In this document: positions 32,401 to 39,500 of the stretch, piece after piece
Layout of the letters: each line of letters opens with the position of its first letter
Numbering within the stretch: position 1 is the stretch's first letter
From: Apoderus coryli
Lineage: Eukaryota > Arthropoda > Insecta > Coleoptera > Attelabidae
Assembly (NCBI GenBank): GCA_911728435.2
Contig: OU452198.1
Coordinates: forward strand, 38,469,902 to 38,533,901
Direction: 5' to 3'
DNA length: 64,000 nt
Position numbers and translations under genes: made by a program
Notes under the pieces: model-generated
Databases searched by the model: none
What the model was told of the DNA's origin: nothing
The model's input: only the letters and a program-made list of their open reading frames with translations

Positions 32401-33638
32401 CTGAAGAGATTAGTGTTTTATTTACCAACCTGATGGGCTGCTGGCACTAGGAATATAGTCTATATCTTTAACAGAGTCGTCCGAATCAAATGGTTCCTGA
32501 TTAGGATCTTAAAGAAAACAAATAAACTAATATTCTTTACAATAACAACTAAAATAAGGGATCTATGTACCGTTTATTTTTTGCACATTATTTTCTATAG
32601 CATCAGGGACACTTGTACTTTCTAGAGATGTTCGCTTGGAGCAGCAGGGAACCATACTTAATATTTTTTTGCCGCTGGAGCTCATTTTGAAATATAAATA
32701 AATAAATATAAACCAACGAAATTAATTACTAAAATTATGTTTGGCATTTATTTAATAAAGACTCAAAGTTCCGCCTCTGATTATTTGTTAAAAAAGTTGA
32801 TGTATTTAATTTTTGACATTGACAAGTTATTGCGAAAGTGTTTATATTTTAAATATTTACTTTATTGCTTCACGATTCGTTTAAATAATCATAGCCAAAA
32901 TGTAGCCGACAAAGTAGCAGCTCTCTTAATCATTGGCGAATGTACAAACCATTTGCTCTAGTGACGAAAGTACTTTCTTCCTCAATGGAAATGCCAATAG
33001 GTACGCAAAATGTGAGATGTTGGAGTGATACAAATCCTCACACCTTTGGTGAAAATCATACACAATTTCCAGAATATGTAAGTAAATGTTTGGGCAGGTA
33101 TTTTGGGACACCACATAGTTGGGTCTATTTTTCTCAATGCTAACTTAACCGGTGAATTGTATCTCTGGAGAGAGAGATTACAAAACGCAATTGAGCCTCA
33201 CACCATCAGAGATTTTTTTTGTGAGAGTACTTGAAATCTAAGGATTACGCTACAGCATTGTGAAGATCGCGTAGCCATGAAGTAGTTTTGGTTATCGCTA
33301 CATCGCATCGTGAGGCACACATAGCGTATGATGTTTTGTATTATTACTGTATTTTCAGTTATTTTTTCAAATCTGAAGACCGAAGATTTGGCATAATTTG
33401 CACGACTAAATCCGATACTAAGCAGCAAGTTGCTTTTGGTCGTACGAAAAAGTCAGAATACTTTATGTTTGATTGCTCGTCAACGGGGCCACCAATGTTT
33501 CTTGACCGAGACGGAGTTGCATACATTTTACGTATGACAACTATGAACCGATTGCTGCATGTAATGACGTTGACATTAAGAGGTGGAGATTTTTTCATAT
33601 ATGAGGTTACTGTAAGTGATTTGAAACCAATTAGTTGA
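11205..33638 (+). CDS. Gene B: five-domain papain-like (pseudo)peptidase-repeat protein, 24 exons
   Basis: Exons: 11205-11218, 11297-11464, 12027-12381, 13360-13580, 13642-13757, 13818-13945, 14237-14483, 15140-15370, 15451-15965, 17706-18063, 20154-20504, 20814-20932, 21153-21306, 21453-21616, 21679-21919, 23206-23360, 26051-26335, 26440-26794, 26887-27159, 27634-27827, 28813-28975, 29048-29231, 29400-29705, 33359-33638. All borders are GT/AG. The total is 5,577 nt, exactly 1,858 codons plus stop, with no frameshift. A basic N-terminal third is followed by five degenerate copies of the domain also found in gene A. Their FDP-equivalent triplets are FDA 555-557, FDP 776-778, YDG 1248-1250, FDP 1518-1520 and FDC 1803-1805. 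No signal peptide or membrane span is visible, so it is likely cytoplasmic or nuclear. Function unknown. I infer a scaffold or binding role from loss of catalytic residues. Confidence 0.9.
11645..11800 (-). mobile_element. Possible LINE 3' tail in gene B intron 2
   Basis: (TAA)n followed by ACGTACTTTATTGGTAC resembles the 3' tail seen near 8090. No coding part remains. Confidence 0.3.
12850..13150 (-). mobile_element. tRNA-derived SINE, copy 1
   Basis: Reverse complement of 12915-12985 resembles a tRNA: TAGTGGTTAGAACACCTG (A-box-like) and GGTTCGAATCC (B box) 30-odd bases apart, with a GTGCCACGG lead. A non-tRNA body and A/T-rich tail follow. It lies in gene B intron 3. The adjoining tail means this is a SINE and not a functional tRNA gene. 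Confidence 0.6.
13150..13325 (-). mobile_element. tRNA-derived SINE, copy 2, truncated
   Basis: Repeats the CACAAGTGGGATTCGAGCCC block and the ATATAAATATAGAAACATGA flank of copy 1 but lacks the A-box side. An inverted piece of the flank (TTTATATTATACAGTGTCAA) follows, suggesting a nested or rearranged insertion. Confidence 0.5.
14484..15139. other. Gene B intron 7, no gene seen
   Basis: 656 bp intron. AGATTTAACCTTGA occurs twice (near 14561 and 15021), so a small local duplication is possible. No transposase motif is seen. Confidence 0.35.
15140..15965 (+). CDS. Gene B exons 8-9: domain 1
   Basis: Residues about 417-640. Exon 8 gives GDEHFQEDARNLQGICIPVA (Cys at about 432), then W...IDEILDSGTDLY. 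Exon 9 gives DTNIAIWKDKYYYFFDAKP (FDA 555-557), followed by a conserved tail with NWPFAIFPIKALRV. The residue following the aspartate box is Ala-Lys instead of Pro/Ser-His. Exon 9 also begins domain 2 (AVLLGSYDLGDKCFGF, KQAVPMAAVSL), so the two domains abut after a short acidic linker (DIDESDDEEKK). QGIC is the second of the two copies that keep a Cys near the Q-G. Confidence 0.88.
15995..17579 (+). mobile_element. Mariner-type element, decayed (copy 2), interrupted by a LINE
   Basis: Ends AGAGGGCGTTTTAAT and AATTAAAAACACCTTCT pair as inverted repeats and match copy 1. The left part (CTATCAAGCAACTCAATTGG, VG..RWVPEMLT-like) and the right part (ACGCGTGACGAAG) align with copy 1. A reverse-transcriptase insertion at about 16450-17260 splits them just after the TGGAGGCAAAATTTGAGTTA position. 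It lies in gene B intron 9. Confidence 0.65.
16450..17260 (+). mobile_element. Non-LTR retrotransposon RT fragment inserted in the mariner copy
   Basis: PLLFNLFINDIGQYF, then FLPDDLNCY (degenerate (Y/F)ADD box), then HGMSLNISKCFCVNF-type sequence identify the palm and thumb of a LINE reverse transcriptase. The 3' end runs into AATAAATAAATAAATT near 17240. The same family occurs at 39720-40630. Confidence 0.7.
17706..20504 (+). CDS. Gene B exons 10-11: domain 2
   Basis: Exon 10 (17706-18063) continues the helix directly (VYSRITPPSSW, then STIDKIMLIGNQLYVEC) and includes RSVLAIWKQRNMFFCFDPYS (FDP 776-778) and RDQEG. FDPYSRDQEG is the copy closest to an ancestral F-D-P/S-H-S-R-D-x-x-G box, with Tyr in place of His. 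Exon 11 (20154-20504) adds CRDGSACVSMHATLESLI, the block usually following this box, and then a basic, probably flexible stretch (MRKSKKTATEKP). A 1.7-kb mariner/LINE nest occupies the preceding intron. A transposon fragment and repeats occupy the 2.1-kb intron between exons 10 and 11. Confidence 0.88.
18435..19020 (-). mobile_element. Fragment of an unnamed insect transposon protein
   Basis: Two minus-strand frames, MGVIVQRPKPGFASSNDEIT (18989-18750) and MPTTVHKVLIHTSDIIKTFL (18743-18435, continuing PIGQLGEEAQEAGNKDVKRY), read as one broken protein. I recognise it as a common insect repeat-encoded protein but cannot name the family. In gene B intron 10. Confidence 0.45.
19205..19710. repeat. 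Pair of direct repeats of about 95 bp
   Basis: TGTTTCGACCTCAATTGG with GCAATC...CAATACAAT upstream and AGCGGAACACC...CAGGGTAC downstream occurs at about 19210-19305 and again at 19600-19700. It may be two ends of one element or a tandem duplication. The neighbourhood is more GC-rich than the surroundings. Confidence 0.55.
20814..21919 (+). CDS. Gene B exons 12-15: acidic linker between domains 2 and 3
   Basis: Four small exons (20814-20932, 21153-21306, 21453-21616, 21679-21919) with matching phases encode about 226 residues rich in Glu/Asp (EEIELQVVFGGEEKLYGEEE, EMEKELLKEMAEGGED). A more structured segment follows, with YFPIHKEILYPTYIRGKQ and DDQWADMYFPPEPD. They end SLG, joining domain 3. 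No known fold is recognised. A short coiled coil is possible around KKLMKEMEKELLKEMAEG. Confidence 0.83.
22040..22400 (+). mobile_element. LINE C-terminal RNase H/zinc-knuckle fragment
   Basis: WISGFLTGHCY, ASDECKFC and TPEHLVTECAVIRSQR follow the GH-x-L...C.FC.E..(E)T..HL...C spacing found at the end of R1/I/Jockey-type ORF2. In gene B intron 15. Confidence 0.55.
22430..23085 (+). mobile_element. Mariner transposase relic
   Basis: ETYSEIEAFLCLSQTAIHS..LHEHLFVKK and HDNASSHT in shifting frames match the element at 60069-61013 (TYQEIETTLGISGISIHS; HHDNASSHT). Directly downstream of the LINE fragment, in gene B intron 15. Confidence 0.6.
23206..26794 (+). CDS. Gene B exons 16-18: domain 3, the most diverged copy
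   Basis: Exon 16 (23206-23360) has FVAPFVCVMACVVAKKYS, then W..EIVDYILKCGAELYKAS, so the helix signature is clear, but the Q-C loop is replaced by A-P. Exon 17 (26051-26335) gives YACAVVYKNHLYYLYDGFG (YDG 1248-1250) and SGTACFSRFK. Exon 18 (26440-26794) is a charged insertion (RRKKKKRKTEAEDEEE-type, then AAAGGGEDE). It ends with GYKYKDGIYVIEGTTALEG, the opening strand of domain 4. The 2.7-kb intron between exons 16 and 17 contains three separate inverted-repeat elements. Confidence 0.84.
23650..24086. mobile_element. MITE with TA target duplication
   Basis: The ends CAGTGAGGGCCAAAA and TTTTGATTCTCACTG form an imperfect inverted repeat, flanked by TA on both sides (23648-23649, 24087-24088). 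No coding capacity, consistent with a Tc1/mariner-type non-autonomous element. In gene B intron 16. Confidence 0.6.
24806..25266. repeat. Foldback element with arms of about 205 bp
   Basis: Left arm from ACAGGGTGTTAGTAAATAAG and right arm ending CTTATTTACTAACACCCTGT are near-perfect reverse complements over about 205 bp. The spacer near 25018-25052 is short. In gene B intron 16, so it will be transcribed as a long hairpin with the pre-mRNA. Confidence 0.88.
25691..25988. mobile_element. MITE with 46-bp terminal inverted repeats and TA duplication
   Basis: GGTTCGAATTTTTGAAATGA at the left and TCATTTCAAATATTCGAACC at the right are inverted copies, extending about 46 bp each. TA flanks both ends (25689-25690 and 25989-25990). 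Interior contains GACGTTTCGACAATGG. Confidence 0.78.
26887..28975 (+). CDS. Gene B exons 19-21: domain 4
   Basis: Exon 19 (26887-27159) encodes LTLKQDHFACLCAALLLLSV, where Asp-His replaces the Gln-Cys step, then KKWDNKKVDQMIEHGKHVF. Exon 20 (27634-27827) has ACYTVHQSADGYFHIFDPYG (FDP 1518-1520) and an acidic insert (KEDEGEEDSSGP). It ends at AAG/gtcagg rather than at the gtaaca five bases later, because only the former keeps phase with exon 21. Exon 21 (28813-28975) closes the domain with SYDFYTFEITSI. A minus-strand LINE fragment lies in the intron between exons 20 and 21. Confidence 0.85.
27930..28560 (-). mobile_element. LINE reverse-transcriptase fragment
   Basis: Minus-strand frames contain ESTRNLGLLLDTNLRFSGHV (the ArNLGv.fDs.L.f..H. 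thumb motif) and, further 5', NYLVDRYQIVILN (the YL.(D/N)R.Q.V motif preceding the RT palm). Stops and frameshifts are present. In gene B intron 20. Confidence 0.65.
29048..33638 (+). CDS. Gene B exons 22-24: domain 5 and stop codon
   Basis: Exon 22 (29048-29231) is a linker (GMPFYEDAEWLKTDPIPW). Exon 23 (29400-29705) carries SRGKQTLCNLVACIGMMEIY, with Thr at the catalytic position, and AVVDSIVVNGDNYFLECI. Exon 24 (33359-33638) gives VAFGRTKKSEYFMFDCSS (FDC 1803-1805), DRDGVAYILRMTTMNRLL and a short C-terminus ending KPIS before TGA at 33636-33638. The exon 24 acceptor GTATTTTCAG restores the split AG+T codon. The 3.65-kb last intron holds a DUF7869-like relic and a Tc1-type relic. Confidence 0.87.
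29706..30640. other. First part of gene B last intron, nothing recognised
   Basis: About 0.9 kb of A/T-rich sequence with no clear coding or repeat structure by eye. Confidence 0.35.
30640..32684 (-). pseudogene. DUF7869-like transposon-derived gene, broken, apparently with introns
   Basis: Pieces in N-to-C order on the minus strand: MSSSGKKILSMVPC (start at 32684) ending at a donor; DPNQEPFDSDDSVKDIDYIP; CPTSWRNNVRKNNRNSGN; CRCLGEPCNNSC; ISQEDRTTIFTSFWNLSNVD; MLLNTLGVKK; then FDLQQVLYVP, LFYKTKLATYNFTIF, the acidic-turn box FSDTCGGQNKK, GHSQMECDS and DDCRLFFTSL. The order matches proteins annotated DUF7869, common in insect and cnidarian repeats. A frameshift near 31330 and stops break it. 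It lies antisense within gene B intron 23. Confidence 0.65.
32930..33215 (+). mobile_element. DUF4817/DDE_3-type transposase fragment
   Basis: RCWSDTNPHTFGENHTQFPE and then NANLTGELYL match the region between the first and second Asp of these transposases (W...NPH......Q....VWAG; LxGxxYL). Only this part survives. Immediately upstream of gene B exon 24. Confidence 0.6.
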
Positions 33639-33959
33639 TTTGTATGTGGAAGTACTGTGCTTGTTTGAGTAAAGAAGTATCGGTCATTGAAAGAAGAGTT
33701 TTATTTTAGTACAATTATTGCATTTATAAATATTAAAATATTATTTCTTGATTTGTATAATTAAAGCACGAAATAATATAAATATAATTTAGGTATTTCT
33801 GTCGCACACTAGATATTGCATTTCTATTAAAAATTCATCAAAGGTCATAATAATCAGCAGGATTTTATTTGAAATGAGACCCACAAGTTAAAAAATTCTA
33901 ACCTTAAAACATCAAACAAATGACAAATATAATATATACCTAGTTTGATATAAATTTTA

Positions 33960-34200
33960 ACAACTTGGTGCTTCCTTGGGTAAGTTCTGCCAAACTTCTC
34001 GGAGTTGTTCAATATTCTCAGCTCAGTCAGACCTGTTGTCTATATAATTTTTAACTTGAAACAGTTCATGGATACTCCGTCCTTGCTCAGCATCTATTAT
34101 GTGTTGTTCTACTCGGTTATCTCATACAATGTTGCGGTCTGGATCTTCTGATCTAAATCATATATTTGTTATTCAAATAAATAAAATAACAATTTTAAGA
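33960..34200 (-). mobile_element. Possible Tc1-like transposase C-terminal remnant
   Basis: Minus-strand NIEQLREVWQNLP resembles the ...L...L...W..IP end of Tc1-type transposases. It is short and surrounded by stops. Confidence 0.3.
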
Positions 34201-35299
34201 AATAACTTTGGCAGAAGATCGTTGATTATAAACGGACATAGAAATAAAATTAAAAAACTTTTCTCGGGAAGTTACACACATTCAAAATAAAAACTACGGA
34301 CATTTTTAACACCCTGAATTTAACAGTTGAAAATATGTTTAAACATCAGTGTCTTCCACTTAATTTTCCTTGCTCGAAAGCACTTTATTTGTTGGCAGTG
34401 TTCCATGAGCGGGTAAAAATTGTTCAATCTTAGTATTGTAAATAAACCATCATTTTAACAACGAACAAACGATAGTTTACCATCCACAATGGAATAAAGT
34501 AATAAAAACTCTAAAGTTGTATAAAGGTGCTTTAAAAATCCAAAAAGAAATATATATTTATTCGCTACAAAACTGACCATTATCTTAATTAATTACAATA
34601 TAAATTAACAAAAATGAACTTAAAATGAATTTAGATAAATTAATTATTACTAATCTAACATATTGCATTATAATAATACATACATAATACATTAGTAAGT
34701 ACTAACAAATAATTATTTTGATAAAAAATAAGGCACATTCAATGGTGTTAATTTTAGTGCGCTAATTTTCAAAACTTACGGCTTGGGCAGACAGACGCCT
34801 ATGGATCCCGCTGCGAGAGGCGAACAAGGATCATTTGGGTACGAGAATCTGCTGGGCATTTCATACGGATCCGCCAGAGAAACAGATGCCGACTCCGCAT
34901 TAGAGAATGTGCGTCCAGAAAACAATTAAAAAAAAGGGATTAACAGGACGAATAATGTCATACACTGTGGAGAGAGCTTGAGTCTTACGAAGACATATTC
35001 ATTTTGTATCAACACGTGCTCGACTGTGAATAGTTTGTAAACAAATTCAACGGTTGATGCCGCCCAGGAGCGCCCATGTCCTGCGCTTTGCGTGTCTCTC
35101 TCATGAATAGAAAGCTTCCAGCTATGCGGTCCAGGATACCGCTTTCTGACCGCCGGACGAAGCAGGATTATGTGCGGCGAGTTACATATAAAATTTGTGA
35201 TACACAATGTATGCCAAATATTCCCTGGGTGCTTCCGGCTCGCTCTCGCCCATAATTCTAAGTGCATAAGTAATACTGTAATTGAAGAGTACAAGTTGC

Positions 35300-35480
35300 A
35301 AAGGGTCTAAGTGCCACATCAGCTGATTTTCAATTTCTTGCATAAAAAGGGTCTATGTGCGACCCTCTATACTTCTATAAAGGATCTAAGTGTAAAAATT
35401 GTCGAACCGCGTAACCACTATTGTCACCAGATTGCATTGGATCTAAGTACCGTACAGAATTGTGAGGGGAACAAGGGTCT
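35300..35480 (+). repeat. Cluster of GGRTCTAWSTGC-like motifs
   Basis: GGGTCTAAGTGC, GGGTCTATGTGC, GGATCTAAGTGT, GGATCTAAGTAC and GGGTCTATCTGC recur at irregular 30-55 bp spacing, each within a different context. Nature unknown. Confidence 0.45.
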
Positions 35481-36385
35481 ATCTGCCATTAGTTTAACAT
35501 TTTCCATTTTAGTCGAACCACGCAACGTTCTCCAAAGTCACTACCTAAAATTTTAGCACACAGACCCTTTTTTGTTGTAATAGCCTACGAATGCTTGATT
35601 TTGAATACATTTTTCTGGAATATTTATTTGAAATTATTTTTTTACAGTATGTGTCACTTATACTCTTCAATTATCAATTTAATTCTTCATAGTCTAATGA
35701 GTTTTCATCAAATAATATGCTATAAGTGTCCGTGGTTTACTGATCTCCGTTTTGGTCGTAGTTAGTTCATTCCCAAGCAAATGTCCTGAAGGTATTCCAA
35801 AAGAAGATGTTACCCCAGAAACGTCGATGCTATGCTAGTACAAATAGTGATATATCTTATTGTGAGATTTCGGGATCCTTGGGCGCATGTATGCTAAGCA
35901 TGAAAGGAATGTTGCATGAAGAATTTGACAATTTCATTCGCAGTGCATCACATTTGTAGGTACATATTACAGATCTATAAGTATTCGAAAGCAAACGCAG
36001 CGAAAATTATCCCTACAGAGCTGTTGGAAACGATTTTAAAAAATGGTTGTCATAGGCGCCGATTTACCTGGGAAAACGTAACTTTGTCCAATTTTTTTAA
36101 AAATCGAATTAAAATTCGGAAACAAATTTTTTATAGTTTTTTATGCTTCCCTGAGCACGTGGTTAAAATTTAAGTGAGCTGTATACAAAAAAAAAATCAC
36201 ATGTTTCAGAATGTTTGAGAACGACGATCTATTCTTAATTTCCAAAAAGAGGCTAAATTTAAAAAAATGTAAGGCCCATTAATATTTATATAAAAATACG
36301 GTTAGTGTTTTAGGTGAAGTGCACTTTTAAAAATATAGTTGAACAAATATTAGGTAGATACATTTCGAAATGAAATTGTGATTTT

Positions 36386-36586
36386 TTATTGTTCGTTAGT
36401 GTGATGCTCGTTGTCTTTTTCTTCTTTACTTCGTTCGTGGCTCTCTTCATTCTGCTTCTGTTCCGTATCTTGAGGATTGTATAATATTTCGGCATATTCT
36501 GTCTGTTCTTCCCCAGATTTCACCACAGGTTTAATGACTACAGGTTTTTGAGGCTGCGTGAGATTAAGTTCGGCATAAACTAGACC
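36386..36586 (-). CDS. fas3: fas3 long-form last exon with ITIM-like and ITSM-like tyrosines
   Basis: After TGCTTTCAG the exon encodes GLVYAELNLTQPQKP, then EEQTEYAEILY, then a hydrophilic tail (ESHERSKEEKDNEH) to TAA at 36388-36386. LVYAEL fits [ILVS]xYxx[LIV] and TEYAEI fits TxYxx[VI], with 27 residues between the tyrosines. These resemble paired SH2-phosphatase docking motifs. AATAAA overlaps the stop codon on the minus strand, so the 3' UTR may be short. Confidence 0.85.
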   Translation of the reverse strand, partial: GLVYAELNLTQPQKPVVIKPVVKSGEEQTEYAEILYNPQDTEQKQNEESHERSKEEKDNEHHTNEQ

Positions 36587-39500
36587 CTGAAAGCAGAAAT
36601 ATTTATAAATGACTGGGTAACACATATTTATTATGTTAACCAAATTAAAATGAATTAAGAATCACCAAAATGTACGTGATGATTTTAGACAATTATTTAA
36701 ATATGTTATGTTTATCCGACCCAAATTCCCCTTGTACACCCGAATAACTTTGGCTGTCTCGCTAGTATGATGGTAATTGGACCTGATAGGGTCTCTAGTA
36801 AATCTTCAATCACGCCGTACCTGTTAAACAGTAGAAGTGGCAATATACCTACATTTAATCTACAAAAATAAATTGCTTTAAAAATGTGTAGGTATCTACC
36901 TCAGGTTGACTGTTACGTTTATTTCCATCAACCACAGTTTCGGATTCTGGTAGATTTGCCTCTTCTGTATCAATCTCTTCATTATCAATTTGTGTTTTAT
37001 CAACTTCTTTTTCATCCCTTGACTTGTCTTTCTTAAAAAATATAGGCAATTTGATTGGTTGTAGTCTACGTTTTTGTTCATCGCGAGGCCTGACATCTGC
37101 ACTTTCTGTATCGCTTCTAGAAAATCAACAAAACAGTATGAGAAATCAACCATCTTAGTTCTTATTTTATCATTAATTGCCTTTGCTGAGAATGTACTAG
37201 TAGAAGCTATTTTGGTACTAAAAATGTCAATATTTTTGAATTAGAGAAGTAATCCATATAATACAGTACAGTCTAATATAAATAAAAATATCACTTAAAA
37301 CACGGACACGTTTCGGACAGTTCTGCACTCCATCATCAAGCCTATACATAATTTAACTATAAGTACGTTCAAACAATAAACATCTACTCATTACAAATGA
37401 ACCAATCATTATTATTTTTCAAGTGAATATTTTGAAAATTAAACTAGTGAAGAGATGTTTCTCTTGTAATAATATGAATGAATTCATGTATACATCCCAA
37501 GCCGATTTACTGAACACTAACGGTAAAAAAGGGTATGCTGTCGTTACTAAAACCAATAGATTTATATTTTTTAAGTAAATGATATTTGAATATTATGATA
37601 TCTACTCACGATTCACCAATGAAGCGGTTATCTGTTGAACCTGAAATCAGAATAATTTATTTTTTGAGTATAAAAGTATATGCTAAGATGAAATCTTATT
37701 TCAAACGATCAGAATACATTATTAAATATTTGTGGATAACTAGGGCAGTTGGCGTGCGAAATAAAATTGCCCCCCATTATTTATTCTATAAAATACATAC
37801 AAAAACAAAAAATATAACAAAAATAATGTCGAACCTTTGGTCTCTCAGTCTTAAAAAGTAATAATCAAAAATTCAACAAAAAAATAACAGTGTTTCCCTA
37901 ATTCTAAGAAAAATAAAAAGCCTCGGTAGGTACATAAGTCACAAAATTCAGTCTTAAATAAATTGAACTTTCCTGCATTTTGCAGATCGTCGGCTTACTT
38001 GTAGAACCTTCTAGGTCTGAAAAGCTCAACTTTTCAGGAGAGGCAAAAGACTACCACAAACATTTTTTATGACCCTGTGTTATAAAATTTTTATAAAATA
38101 CCACTAAAATGTAATTTCAGTTGTAAGTGCAACTCAATTTTTAATTTTAATATTTTTATGTTATTACAAGTTTTTCATTGATTTATTCGGGGAAAAATAA
38201 AACTGAATGAAAGTCTTTTAGATCCTGTAAATGATTATATTTTTGCAATTTTATTTTTAACCGCTCTTTGTATAGAGGAACCGGAATAGCACCAATCCTG
38301 CTTTTCTGGCAACGTCTAGGAAGTAAGATCCATGGCAAGTTGTAGTCTCTTTTCTATTCAAGACTTAGGTCTGGATTATACTTTATCCATCTGAGATTAT
38401 GGACAGTTGGGTCTCCAGATTGGTTTCCAGAACGTATGATTAACGTATGGTACTTCATATGGTTTAAAATTGGCCTACATAGCAGCCTCGTGTATAAATT
38501 TCACGATGTCTTTCATTTGTGGAGTACATACAATCGAACTCCATTTGCGTATGACCCTTTTCTAGGAATTTTTGACCACCACAATTGTCTTTTCATTAGT
38601 CACTGACAAAAGTGTATTTGATAAAATATTTTTGCGGTTTTGATAGCCGCAACCGTCGCTATAAAAGATTACTTCATCGTTTTCCTGAAGAATTGGTATT
38701 TTATTTCTTAAAAAATAAGAAATTATCGTAGACAATTCGTGCGCTGATAACCCACCTTCTGCATCATGCCACACAAAACAATATCCAGCTTTGTACTTGA
38801 GGTCATATATTGTGAAATTGTGGACTATCAATTTAGTCTTATAGTAAATTGCTGACGCCTTTAAATTCGGAGCAAGAAGGATACTCTGCAAATCCATCGT
38901 TTGGTAGTGTAATATACAAGATTTCCATGATCCTTGTCTTTGGCTTTTTCCTCTCTACCATTTTATTTTGACTCTGTGTGCTTTTTGTAAACATCATCCG
39001 CTACATTTTGAACGCGAAAGCCCACACATAGATCGCATTGATTTTTTTTGGGCTGCTGTATACTAAGATTCAATCATTCGAATACCTCTCCATGAATGTC
39101 TTAACCGAGAGAGATTTTTGAGTGCACTTCTTTTCATACTTCCTAAATACTTCCATCTTTGACCTCCATGCTGGGGAACCCGCATAATTTTGTAGTACAT
39201 ACTGTACAGTATTGCGACTCGAGTTTAGGAAAGATTGTAAAATATTCTTGGAAGAGTCATCTTTTATTCTTGAGGTATTTTACGCAGTTTCGGAGCTTGC
39301 AAAGAGGCTTCATTCTCAGATGTCTTTGTATTTACATTTCCATCATTTTCGTTTACACATTCGCAATACACAATGTATTTAAGAACATTGTTTTACAAAC
39401 CCTAAGAAGTTCACCACCTGAATTTCTTAGATGAAAATATAGTGATCGGTCTTTCCTGGAGACTTCATGGATTTGATGTTTTTTATCTTGGGCGGCACCA

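Larger units (their letters stand above)
33639..36385. other. Convergent intergenic region between gene B and fas3
   Basis: ATTAAA occurs at 33732 and 33760 as possible weak poly(A) signals for gene B. A minus-strand Tc1-like C-terminal remnant (ENIEQLREVWQNLPKEAP) may lie at 33960-34200. A motif cluster lies at 35300-35480. The remainder holds no gene I can support. Confidence 0.4.
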
